Below are positions 49,936-57,724 of a stretch of 64,000 nucleotides of DNA, in pieces (position 1 is the stretch's first letter; every line of letters begins with the position of its first letter). A model generated the notes under the pieces. That model saw nothing but the letters and a program-made list of their open reading frames with translations, searched no databases and was not told the origin of the DNA. The translations under genes and the position numbers were made by a program. The stretch spans positions 372,001 through 436,000 of the forward strand of contig NZ_JAJLQZ010000002.1 of the NCBI RefSeq assembly GCF_020991375.1. The letters run 5' to 3'. Source of the stretch: Glycomyces amatae. Lineage in GTDB: Bacteria; Actinomycetota; Actinomycetes; Mycobacteriales; Micromonosporaceae.

Positions 49936-50475
49936 CTATTCGCCGGTGGCCCCGTCGATCGCCTCGCGGATGAGGTCGGCGTGGCCGTTGTGCCGGGCGT
50001 ACTCCTCGATCATGTGGACGAGGATCCAGCGCAGGGACGGTGTGCGGCCGTCCTGCCAGCCGCGGTCCGCGAGGCGGTCCAGGCCGCCGTCCGCCAGGGC
50101 CTCGTCGGTGAGGGCGCGGGCCCGGTCGACGCTGCCGCGCCACAGCGCCAGCAGCGCCTCGGGGGCGTCGTCGGCGGCGGAGTGCCAGTCCCAGTCGTAG
50201 TCGGCGCCCCAGTCGACCGAGTCCCACGGCTCGCCGAGGGGCCGGTCGAACAGGAACCCGGCGAACCAGCTGAGTTCGACGTACGCGAGGTGCTTGAGCA
50301 TCCCGCCGAGGGTCATGGCCGAGGCGGCGGCGGTCCGGTCGAGGCCATCGGCGCCGAGGCCGTCCACCTTCCAGGCGAGGGTGGCGCGGTGGAAGTCGAG
50401 GAAGCCGAGGAGCATCGCGGTCTCGTCACCGGAGACGGGCGGCTCGGGGCGGCCCTGCGCGTCGAAGATCGTCAT
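49936..50475 (-). CDS. DinB-family putative metalloenzyme
   Basis: 179 aa four-helix bundle of the DinB/YfiT-like (DUF664) class. The sites expected to bind a metal are visible: MLKHLAYVELSWFAGFL with the first His, and LVHMIEEYARHNGHADLIRE with the second and third His. Family members in actinobacteria include mycothiol-dependent transferases, but specific activity cannot be read. ATG 50475 lacks a strong ribosome binding site. Confidence 0.87.
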   Translation of the reverse strand: MTIFDAQGRPEPPVSGDETAMLLGFLDFHRATLAWKVDGLGADGLDRTAAASAMTLGGMLKHLAYVELSWFAGFLFDRPLGEPWDSVDWGADYDWDWHSAADDAPEALLALWRGSVDRARALTDEALADGGLDRLADRGWQDGRTPSLRWILVHMIEEYARHNGHADLIREAIDGATGE

Positions 50476-50908
50476 GGGCGGACTGTACCGAGTCGCGGCC
50501 CGTACGGGCGAGCGGATCCGCCGCGGCCGTTCGGGAGGAGAGCCGGTGCCCGCTCCCCCGGATCTGGGGAGCGGGCACCGGAGTTGCTCGAGGGGCAGTC
50601 CTCGGCGGGGCGCGGGGCAAGGACGGCGGTCCGCCGCGGCGACGGCGGCAATTGCGTGCCTCCACCGCTTTCGCGGCTACAGCCTAAGGTCCGGGTGCAT
50701 TGCAGGTCAACACGTCAGAACGTCGCATTACGATAACCGGCTGTTCGGCCGATGCCGGGTCGGGCCGACGGCCGGACGCCGCCGGACTCCGCCGAACAAA
50801 GGCGACACCCCGGTGGAGACCGCCCTCCGGGGCGGAGAGCGGACCGGCCGGGAGCGGCCGGGAAGATCCGGGACCCGCGGGCCGGGCGGGAGGTGGTTGA
50901 ATCGGCGG
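50476..50908. other. Divergent intergenic region with a strong hairpin
   Basis: 433 bases without a convincing gene between the DinB gene and the histidine kinase. It holds one perfect 16-base inverted repeat at 50543-50581 and a lower-GC stretch near 50690-50750 (TTACGATAACCGG) likely containing the kinase promoter. Nothing else was recognised. Confidence 0.6.
50543..50581. repeat. Perfect 16-bp inverted repeat
   Basis: CCGGTGCCCGCTCCCC (50543-50558) and its exact complement (50566-50581) flank CGGATCT. It lies 67 bases upstream of DinB, away from any gene end, so it is not an obvious terminator for a known gene. Confidence 0.7.
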
Positions 50909-52150
50909 GTGTCACCCACCCGCGAAACGGCCACCGCACCGGCGCGCGACCTGCGCCGGCTGCGCCGCTACACGTACGGCAGCGTCATCGGCTCCGGCCC
51001 GCTGGCGCTGTTCATGGGCGCCGCGTTCCTCGCCGCCTCGGACATGGACCCCGGCGCGCTGCCGCTCGCCGCGGGTGCGCTCACCGCGTCGGTCGCCCTG
51101 TGCACCGCCGCGCTGGTGCTCCACTGGAACGGCGGCGACCTGTGGCGGCGCCGGGCCCTGTGGGGCGCGGCGCTGGCCCTGTTCCTCCTGGGCGCCGGCG
51201 TCGAGGCGGCCTCGACCCCGATCGGCGACGCCTGGGCCGCCCCGACCGGGCTGCTCGTGGCCGAGGCCGCCCTGTGGGCCCGGCCCGGCAGGCGGGCCCG
51301 GGCGCTGATGGTCGGCGTGCTCGCCGCCACGGCCGCGGCGGTGGGGCTGGCGTTGGCCGGGCTCATGACCCCGCAGGCGATGATCATGACGGTGTTCCTG
51401 CTCCCGGCCGTCGCGGGCGGCATCGTCTGCCAGCTGTGGCACTACCAGGTGGCGCAGGAGATCGAGAAGGCCCGCGGGCTCGCGGGCGAGCTCGCGGTGG
51501 CCCAGGAGCGGCTGCGGTTCGCCGCGGAGCTGCACGACGTCCAGGGCGGCAACCTCACCGTGATCACCCTGAAGGCGCAGATGGCGCGCCGCTTCATGGA
51601 GGAGCGCCCCCAGCTCGCCGCCGCCGAGGTCCAGGCGATCGAGGAGCTGGCCCGGGAGACGCTCAAGGACATGCGGGCCGTGGTGGGCGGGTACCGGAAG
51701 GTCGGCCTGTCCGAGGAGATCGACGCGGCCGCGCGGACCCTCAAGTCGGCGGGGGTCGCGGCCACGGTCCCCGACGCGGTCCCGTCCCTGGACGAGGACG
51801 CCGAGAGGCTCCTCGGGCTCCTGGTGCGGGAGGCGACCACGAACCTGATCCGCCACGCCGAGCCCACCGCCGCGGACGTGTCCATCGTGGAGGTCGACGC
51901 CGCGGTCACGGTCACGGTCACCAACGACGGCGCGCCGAAGCCCGCGCACGGGGCGGGCAACGGCCTCTCCATGCTCGCCGGGCGCTTCGGCGAGGCCGGC
52001 GGCGGCGTGGAGCACGCCCACGAGGACGGCCGCTTCACCGTGCGGGGCACGCTGCCCCGGGCGGCGGCCCCGGCCCGGCGGCTGCCGCTCCAGCCGCGCC
52101 GCCGGGCCGGGCGCCTCGCCCCGGTGCGGGCCAGGAGGTCCGCGTCGTGA
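50909..52150 (+). CDS. NarL-class sensor histidine kinase
   Basis: 413 aa. Five or so hydrophobic segments (residues 25-155), then the phosphoacceptor helix RLRFAAELHDVQGGNLTVITLKAQ (His in ELHDVQG), and a HATPase domain with VREATTNLIRHA (N box) and HGAGNGLSMLAGR (G box). GTG 50909 is used; TTG 50897 is possible. No response regulator is adjacent: its stop overlaps the GTG of a HAD phosphatase gene by four bases. It resembles DesK/LiaS-type kinases. The membrane signal is unknown. Confidence 0.86.
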   Translation: MSPTRETATAPARDLRRLRRYTYGSVIGSGPLALFMGAAFLAASDMDPGALPLAAGALTASVALCTAALVLHWNGGDLWRRRALWGAALALFLLGAGVEAASTPIGDAWAAPTGLLVAEAALWARPGRRARALMVGVLAATAAAVGLALAGLMTPQAMIMTVFLLPAVAGGIVCQLWHYQVAQEIEKARGLAGELAVAQERLRFAAELHDVQGGNLTVITLKAQMARRFMEERPQLAAAEVQAIEELARETLKDMRAVVGGYRKVGLSEEIDAAARTLKSAGVAATVPDAVPSLDEDAERLLGLLVREATTNLIRHAEPTAADVSIVEVDAAVTVTVTNDGAPKPAHGAGNGLSMLAGRFGEAGGGVEHAHEDGRFTVRGTLPRAAAPARRLPLQPRRRAGRLAPVRARRSAS

Positions 52151-52578
52151 GCGGCATCGTCATCGTCGATGTCGACGGCACGGTCGCCCTGCGCGTCGGG
52201 AGCCGGGCCCGCGGGCCCTTCGACTGGCACCGCGTCGGCGAGGACCGGCCGAACCCGCCGGTGATCGCCGCCGTCGAGGCGCTCGCGGCGGCCGGGCACC
52301 GGATCGTGTTCCTGTCCGGGCGAGAGTCGGTGCCCGGCTGCTACGAGGACACCTTCGCCTGGCTCGAGCGGCACGTCGACATCGAGGGCGGCATCGAGCT
52401 GTACATGCGCGCCGCGGGCGACCACCGCCGCGACACGGTCGTCAAGCGCGAGATGTTCGACGAGCACCTCGCCGGCCGGGAGGTCCTGTGCGTCTTCGAC
52501 GACCGCGACCAGGTCGTGCGCATGTGGCGCCAGGAGCTGGAGCTCCCCTGCTTCCAGGTGGCCTACGGGGACTTTTAG
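52147..52578 (+). CDS. HAD phosphatase, polynucleotide kinase 3'-phosphatase-like
   Basis: 143 aa. DVDGTVALRV (nucleophile motif at 7-16), RGPFDWHRVGEDRPNPPVI, IVFLSGRES (motif II), then Lys in VVKREMFDEHL (motif III) and VLCVFDDRDQVVRMWR (motif IV). This order and the FDW loop match the 3'-phosphatase domain of T4 Pnkp-type enzymes without the kinase. Start GTG 52147 overlaps the kinase gene TGA, so translation is coupled. Whether it dephosphorylates nucleic-acid ends or a protein or small molecule is not known. Confidence 0.85.
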   Translation: MSGIVIVDVDGTVALRVGSRARGPFDWHRVGEDRPNPPVIAAVEALAAAGHRIVFLSGRESVPGCYEDTFAWLERHVDIEGGIELYMRAAGDHRRDTVVKREMFDEHLAGREVLCVFDDRDQVVRMWRQELELPCFQVAYGDF

Positions 52579-52644
52579 GTCGGCGAACTCCGCGGGGCGG
52601 CATCCGGCCCGCCCTCCCGTCCGCCCGCCACCACCCGAAAGGGC

Positions 52645-53478
52645 CTAAGCCCCGAACGTGAACGACTCCAGGTGGTCCAAGAGCACGTACTGCGAGTCGG
52701 GACTGACCTCGGCCACCCGCTCCCCCAGGGCCGCCGCGCCGAACAGGTCGACGGCCGGGTCGGTGAGCGGCTCCTCGTAGTCGTCCCAGTGGGTCGGGAC
52801 CACGTACGGCGGGAAGCCCGTCGCCGCGAGCATCCGCTCCTCGTAGTCGGGGTAGTTCGGGTTGTTCCCCTGCATGAACAGCACCGTGGGGCGGATGCCG
52901 GCGACCTCGCGCTCGTGGAACGCCGGCGTCCCGTTGAAGAACAGCGAGACCTCCCCGAAGGTGACGAGGTAGGCGAGGCTGCCGCCCTCGACGAGGTCCT
53001 TGATCCGCTTGGGGCGCTTGGGTTTCTCGCCGGGGAGCGTGCCCGGGAACAGCAGGGTCTTGTGCTTGCCGCTGACGCCGTGGGAGGCGCGGAAGACCTC
53101 GACGGTGTAGCCGTCGAACTGATACAGCTCCCCGCCCTCGACCAGCGACAGCTGGTCCTCGGGGGTGTCCATGGCGCGCAGGAGGTTCAGGTGGGTCTCG
53201 GTGCCCAGGACCGTCGCGCCGGTCTTCTCGGCGACGTACGGGACGTCGGCGATGTGGTCGAAGTGGCCGTGCGTGACCAGGATCGAGTCGGCGGCGCCGA
53301 TGTGCTCGTCGACCGCCGTCTCGTCGACGGTGATCTTCGTGTCGGGGTCGAACTGGCCCGGTTTCGTCGCGCCGGTGTAGGTGCGGGAGACGTACGGGTC
53401 GACCAGGACGGTGGCCCCGCCGCCCGTGAGCTCCCAGGCGTTGGTGCCCAGCCAGCGGACGGTCACTTCAGAAGTCAT
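52645..53478 (-). CDS. MBL-fold metallohydrolase, UlaG-like
   Basis: 277 aa cytoplasmic enzyme of the metallo-beta-lactamase fold. Metal site THGHFDHIADVP (HxHxDH) near residue 69-80, further ligands in ASHGVSGKH and PTHWDDYEEP. VRWLGTNAWELTGGGATVLVDPYVS is the UlaG-type N-terminus. It overlaps the 5' part of nothing, but the paralogue at 53468-54430 ends inside its first codons (11-base overlap), so the two form an operon. Substrate unknown; it may act on a lactone or phosphodiester. Confidence 0.87.
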   Translation of the reverse strand: MTSEVTVRWLGTNAWELTGGGATVLVDPYVSRTYTGATKPGQFDPDTKITVDETAVDEHIGAADSILVTHGHFDHIADVPYVAEKTGATVLGTETHLNLLRAMDTPEDQLSLVEGGELYQFDGYTVEVFRASHGVSGKHKTLLFPGTLPGEKPKRPKRIKDLVEGGSLAYLVTFGEVSLFFNGTPAFHEREVAGIRPTVLFMQGNNPNYPDYEERMLAATGFPPYVVPTHWDDYEEPLTDPAVDLFGAAALGERVAEVSPDSQYVLLDHLESFTFGA

Positions 53479-54430
53479 GGTGCTCCAGGTGGTCGATGAG
53501 GAGGAACTCGGTGTCGGGGCTGGCGGCGGCGACGCGGTCGCGCAGCGGCTTCCAGTCGGCGCCGATCGCGGCGGGCTCGGTCAGCGGCTCGTCGAAGTCG
53601 TCCCAGTGGGTCGCGACGACGTAGGGCGGGAAGCCGGTGGCCGCGAGCAGGCGCTCCACGTAGTCGGGGGTGTGGCCGCCGCCGGGCTGGAGGAACAGCA
53701 CGGTGGGGCGGATCCCGTCGATCTCGCGCTCGTGGAAGCTCGCCGAACCGGCGTTGAAGAAGGAGACGCCGCCGAAGTCGAGCAGGTAGGTGAGGCTGCC
53801 GCCTTCGACGAGGTCCTCGATCCGCTTCGGGCGTTTGGGGGGCGCGCCGGGCCGGGTGCCGCCGAAGGTGATCCGCTTGTGCTCGCCGCTCGCGGAGTGG
53901 GAGGAGCGGAAGACCTCGACGGTGTAGCCGTCGAACTGATAGAGCTCGCCGCCGACGACCTGCGAGAGCTGGTCCTCGGGGGCGTCCATGGCGCGCAGGA
54001 GGTTCAGGTGCGTCTCGGTGCCGAGCACCGTGGCGCTGGTCTTCGCGGCGAGGTAGGGGACGTCGGCGATGTGGTCCCAGTGGCCGTGGGTGACGAGGAT
54101 GGTGTCGGCCTTCGGGAGGTGCTCGTCGACGACGTCCTCGTGGACCTCGATCTCGGTCTCGGGGTCGGCGCCCTCGGGCGTGTAGGCGCCGGTCGGGAAG
54201 CGGCTGACCCACGGGTCGATGAGGACGGTCGCGGTCCCGGTCGTGAACTCCCAGGCGTTCGTGCCGAGCCAGCGCAGCCGCACGGACGCGGTGGAGGGCG
54301 AGGACTCGCCCGTCTGCTGCGCGGCCGCGATGCCGCCCCCGGCGGCGGCGGCCGTGACGGCGGCGACGCCGGCGCCTTTGAGGAGGCCCCGGCGGCGCAC
54401 CGCCGGTGTCGGGTCTGGTGATCTGGTCAT
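53468..54430 (-). CDS. Exported MBL-fold metallohydrolase, paralogue
   Basis: 320 aa. A twin-arginine signal (VRRRGLLKGAGVAAVTAAAAG) precedes a domain closely similar to the 52645-53478 product: LRWLGTNAWEFTTGTATVLID, THGHWDHIADVP, ATHWDDFDEP. The two differ mainly in export. The gene starts at ATG 54430 without a clear Shine-Dalgarno sequence and faces the short LysR gene across an 82-base region with a nested dyad, so it is probably controlled by that regulator. Same substrate on two sides of the membrane is a plausible but unproven idea. Confidence 0.87.
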   Translation of the reverse strand: MTRSPDPTPAVRRRGLLKGAGVAAVTAAAAGGGIAAAQQTGESSPSTASVRLRWLGTNAWEFTTGTATVLIDPWVSRFPTGAYTPEGADPETEIEVHEDVVDEHLPKADTILVTHGHWDHIADVPYLAAKTSATVLGTETHLNLLRAMDAPEDQLSQVVGGELYQFDGYTVEVFRSSHSASGEHKRITFGGTRPGAPPKRPKRIEDLVEGGSLTYLLDFGGVSFFNAGSASFHEREIDGIRPTVLFLQPGGGHTPDYVERLLAATGFPPYVVATHWDDFDEPLTEPAAIGADWKPLRDRVAAASPDTEFLLIDHLEHHDF

Positions 54431-54465
54431 GGCGACAGTCAAGCCGCGGCGGCCGGTTCCGTCCA

Positions 54466-54503
54466 ATATCAACACGGCTATGGGCCCATACGGGCGTTGA
54501 TAT
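54466..54503. promoter_or_regulatory. Nested dyad between the MBL operon and LysR gene
   Basis: ATATCAAC (54466-54473) and GTTGATAT (54496-54503) are perfect 8-base arms, and TATGGGCCCATA (54479-54490) is a palindrome sharing the same centre at 54484.5. It fits a LysR-type tetramer site covering both divergent promoters. Confidence 0.6.
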
Positions 54504-54512
54504 CGTTGCCGC

Positions 54513-54821
54513 GTGGACATCATGCGGCACTTGGAGTGCTTCCTGGCGGTGGGTGAAGAACGTCACTTCGGCCGGGCCGCCGAGCGCCTCGGGATGGAGC
54601 AGCCGCCGCTGAGCCAGCGCATCCGCCGCCTGGAGAAGGAGCTCGGCGCGGAGCTGTTCGACCGCGGGGGCGGCCAGGTGACGCTGACGGCCGCGGGGCA
54701 CGTGCTCATGCGGGAGGCGCCGGAGCTGCTGAAGCGCCACCAGCGGCTGCGCAGCCTGGTGCGCCGGGCGGCCGGGACGGACCCGGCGGACCCGCCGCGG
54801 CCGTGGAGTTCGCTCTACTGA
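54513..54821 (+). CDS. Truncated LysR-family regulator (DNA-binding domain only)
   Basis: 102 aa. The winged HTH is complete: MRHLECFLAVGEERHFGRAAERLGMEQPPLSQRIRRLEKELGAELFDR, then the linker helix LLKRHQRLRSLVRRAAG, and a stop. The roughly 200-residue effector domain is absent; the frame ends in WSSLY against the stop of the convergent serine hydrolase gene (7-base overlap). Either a decayed regulator or a genuine short form that binds without effector. GTG 54513 is the only sensible start. Confidence 0.83.
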   Translation: MDIMRHLECFLAVGEERHFGRAAERLGMEQPPLSQRIRRLEKELGAELFDRGGGQVTLTAAGHVLMREAPELLKRHQRLRSLVRRAAGTDPADPPRPWSSLY

Positions 54822-55669
54822 CCGAGCGCGTCGGTCAAGGCGAGGGCCGCGCGGCTCATGGCGAGCTCGACTTCGCGGGTGTTGTCGCGGGTGACCTGCG
54901 CGAAGACCGCGATGGCGTGGCGGCGGCCGTCGGGCCACTCCCAGACGGCCACCTCGTTGCGCCAGCCGGGCAGCGACCCGGAGCGGCCGAACACGGCGAC
55001 GCCGCTGGGGGCGAGCCGGGAGAGGCGGCCGCCGGTGAGCTGGCGGGACATCCAGGTGCGGACGTCGGCGGCGACCGGGGCGGGGCCGTTCCAGACGTGC
55101 CGCAGGAACGCGGTCAGGTCCGCGGGCGTGGAGGCGTTGGTGCGGGCCGGGTCCCAGGCGCTGGTGCCGCGCAGCTCCTCGGTGGAGACCGAGCCGCTCT
55201 CGAGGACGTGCGCGAGGGCCTCCAGGTCGGAGACGTCGAGGTCGCGGGCGACCTCTTCGAGGATGGCGCGCGGGGAGCCGATGAGGCGGGTGCCCTTGAG
55301 GCCGGTCCGGGCCGGGAGGCTCCGCAGGGAGCCGATGCCGATGTGGCGGGCGACGAGGTCAGCGGCGGTGCTGTCGGAGACCTCCATCATGAGGGCGGCC
55401 AGGTCCCAGACGCTGATCTGGGAGTCGTGGCGGAACCCGGCGGTGCCGGTGCCGCCGAGGCGGTCGGCGGCGGTGACGCGCACGAGGGCGGCCGGGTCGA
55501 CCAGGCCCTCCTCGACCTGGCGGCGAAACTCCCAGGCGATGAAGAGCTTGACGACCGACACGAGGATCACCGGTTCGGTCTCGCGGACGCCGAGGCCGCG
55601 CCCGTCGGCGAGGTCGCGGATGTGCGCGGAGGCCCGGGCGCCGAGCGGCGCGAAGAACTCGTCGATCAC
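54815..55669 (-). CDS. Serine hydrolase, class A beta-lactamase-like
   Basis: 284 aa, beta-lactamase/transpeptidase fold. SxxK motif is VSVVKLF (Ser near 38), SDN-like motif is SDSTAAD, and the third motif is GRSGSLPG in place of KTG. A class A Glu166 (ExxLN) was not found, so it may be a cell-wall or ester hydrolase rather than a penicillinase. No signal peptide is seen with GTG 55669, which follows AAGGAGCAGCC. It may be cytoplasmic or use a longer N-terminus (GTG 55699). Confidence 0.83.
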   Translation of the reverse strand: MIDEFFAPLGARASAHIRDLADGRGLGVRETEPVILVSVVKLFIAWEFRRQVEEGLVDPAALVRVTAADRLGGTGTAGFRHDSQISVWDLAALMMEVSDSTAADLVARHIGIGSLRSLPARTGLKGTRLIGSPRAILEEVARDLDVSDLEALAHVLESGSVSTEELRGTSAWDPARTNASTPADLTAFLRHVWNGPAPVAADVRTWMSRQLTGGRLSRLAPSGVAVFGRSGSLPGWRNEVAVWEWPDGRRHAIAVFAQVTRDNTREVELAMSRAALALTDALGQ

Positions 55670-55734
55670 GGCTGCTCCTTCTCGCGGGTCGGGCGCCATC
55701 GTAGCCGCGGCCCGCCGTCGCTCTCCAGGGCCGG

Positions 55735-56274
55735 TCAGTCGGTCCAGCCGGTCAGGGCGATCACCGCTGCGGCGATGTCGGGGACGGTGCGGCCGCCGGT
55801 GGGGACGCGGTGGACCCAGGCGGGGGCGTGGGTCTCGAGGCGGCGGGCCATGCGCTTGCTGCGGGGCAGGTGCGGTTCGAGGTAGCTGCCGATCTCGCGG
55901 GCGCGCAGGCGCTCCTCGGCCGCGGCGTCGTCGGCGGTGAGCAGGACGCCGACGGGGGTCACGTCGCCGCCCATGGCCTCGGTGATCATGTCGGGTTCGA
56001 GGACCGACACGGTGTTGCAGTAGATGAGGCGCCGCTGCCCGAGTTCGCGGTAGTTGCCCCAGACGGCGGCCAGGTTCCTGGCGGTGATCCGCGTGCGGGC
56101 CGGGTCGTCCTCGGGGGCGGGGTGGACCTGGTCGAGGAAGTCGCCCTCGATGAAGGCGTGGGCGACGCCGAGGTCGGCGAGGCGGCTCGTCACCTCCCAG
56201 GAGACGGTGGACTTGCCGACGCCGGAGCGTCCCGCGATGAGCAGGACTTCGCAGGGGTTCTCGCTGAGGTTCAA
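55735..56274 (-). CDS. P-loop NTPase, small-molecule kinase-like
   Basis: 179 aa. Walker A is IAGRSGVGKSTVSWEV near residue 13-28, followed by AHAFIEGDFLDQVHP (an acid pair like the kinase DxD) and a lid-type region RLRAREIGSYLEPHLPRSKRMARRL rich in Arg. The architecture resembles gluconate/AMP-type kinases and actinobacterial AAA-like small kinases. TTG 56274 follows GGAGGAGCCC and is the best start. Substrate unknown. Lies alone upstream of a gene-poor region. Confidence 0.8.
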   Translation of the reverse strand: MNLSENPCEVLLIAGRSGVGKSTVSWEVTSRLADLGVAHAFIEGDFLDQVHPAPEDDPARTRITARNLAAVWGNYRELGQRRLIYCNTVSVLEPDMITEAMGGDVTPVGVLLTADDAAAEERLRAREIGSYLEPHLPRSKRMARRLETHAPAWVHRVPTGGRTVPDIAAAVIALTGWTD

Positions 56275-56301
56275 AGGGCTCCTCCGTTCAGGGGCCACCA
56301 C

Positions 56302-57623
56302 CGTACCGGTCGCGGCCGGGTACGGCCACCGGGCGAGGGGCGGGTTCCGGGGCCCGTTGGGCGCATTGCCGGTTGGTCAGGACATTGGTGCGGGGCCGTG
56401 CGTGGGGTCCGCCTTGGAGGCCGGCGGGTCCGGTCTTTCGGCGGTCGGGGTCGTGCGCCTGGAGCCGGTGCGAGCAGGGGGCGGGGTCGGCTTCAGGCGG
56501 CGAGAAGGCGCGTGCCGGATTGATGTGGGTGCGCGAGTTCGGGCTGTCGGGGTTCGAGCTGAGGGCGGCGGCGATGGAGGGGTGGGGTGTCGCCGGGGTG
56601 GGGTGGTCGGGTGCCGGTGGTGCGGAGGCAGCGGTCAGGGCGACGGCGACGAAGCGGTGTGTGAAGGGCTGGGGTCGGTTGGCGGGCCCGGAGTCGTGGG
56701 TGGCCGGGTGGGTGGGGTGCCATTGTGGATCTGGTGGGCGGTGTCGTTGCGGGGCAGGGGCACCGGTGGAAACGTGAGGGTGTTCTACCCGTGTGGGTGT
56801 TGCCGCCGTGGGGCTATCGGGGGGATGATTGGTGGTACGTACAGGGTTACGGAATCAGTGCAAGCGAACGAGATGTGTTCATTTAATGCAGACTACGACA
56901 GCCTCTGGCCGCTCGTACCGCCCACTGGTGTCGGGGCCGCCCTCGCAGCTAGGACGGGGGTTGTTTGTCCCGCGTTCCGGTCCTGCGCTGGTACCACCGT
57001 CACCGCGGTCCACGGGCATGTGACGGGAGCGCGGCCTCCTTGAGGAGGTACCGCCGGCCAGCACAGTCGGAGTCCCGCACACACCCCCAGGCGTATCCAG
57101 CACACCCACCCAACCACCACCGACAGAAAGGAAAGGACAGGACGAACCGAGCCACATCCGGCACGCCGGATAGGACCGGCAGGACGATAGGTCCACACGC
57201 CAGAGAGAACCGGCGGGACCGGCAGGCCATGGCCGCACGGCGGCGACTACTCGACGGCGATGCGAGACCCCGCCGCGAGAGCCCGCTGCGAGACAGCACT
57301 GCTCAGCGACGCCACCGAGCGGCACGCTCACGACCACGTGCCCGCCAGGACACGACCACACCCACCGGGAGGAGGTGAACCCACCATGACCACCACGACC
57401 ACCACGATGCCCTGCACCGCGACTCCTGCGGCACCCGCCGCGCACCAGGCCGCCCGGCGGCAGGCCGCTGCGACGAACCCGGCAGCCACCGACACCACCG
57501 CTACCGCAGCGACGACCGGCACCGCCGCACCAGCGCTCACCGACCCCGCCGCCGCAGCGAGGCCCGGCCGAGCCGCCACCGCACCGGCAACCACCGGCCC
57601 CACCACCACCGCCGCCGGAACAC
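56302..57623. other. Gene-poor region with strand-asymmetric composition
   Basis: No convincing gene is seen here. On the + strand 56340-56830 is G/T-rich, 56830-56960 is lower in GC, and 57030-57600 is C/A-rich, unlike any coding stretch of the window. A weak inverted copy of the 77-bp repeat lies at about 56440-56651 on the minus strand. Confidence 0.55.
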
Positions 57624-57724
57624 CGTCGTTCGTTCCCGCCGCGACCCACACTGCCCCGGCCCCGGCGACCACCGCAGGTCCGACCCCTCTGCCACATCGT
57701 CGCCGCCGCCTGAACTTCACGTGA
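57386..57724 (+). CDS. Possible Thr/Ala/Pro-rich small protein
   Basis: 112 codons from ATG 57386 behind the very strong site GGGAGGAGGTGAACC. The product is MTTTTTTMPCTATPAAPAAH..., ending RRRRLNFT, with no recognised domain and low complexity. It lies in the gene-poor region and its 3' end runs into the 77-bp repeat array, so it may be a chance ORF or a decayed gene. Only the ribosome binding site supports it. Confidence 0.25.
   Translation: MTTTTTTMPCTATPAAPAAHQAARRQAAATNPAATDTTATAATTGTAAPALTDPAAAARPGRAATAPATTGPTTTAAGTPSFVPAATHTAPAPATTAGPTPLPHRRRRLNFT

Noticed and set aside
54815-55669. Class A beta-lactamase conferring penicillin resistance
   Set aside because: The KTG motif is RSG and no clear ExxLN Glu166 was found; no signal peptide is evident, so only a general serine-hydrolase call is made.
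56829-57023. 65-codon ORF in the lower-GC core
   Set aside because: Third positions are not GC-biased as in real genes here, and it contains rare TTA codons and no ribosome binding site.
57229-57378. 49-codon ORF just before the Thr-rich ORF at 57386
   Set aside because: Arg-rich low-complexity product, weak start site and no homologous family recognised; left as part of the gene-poor region.
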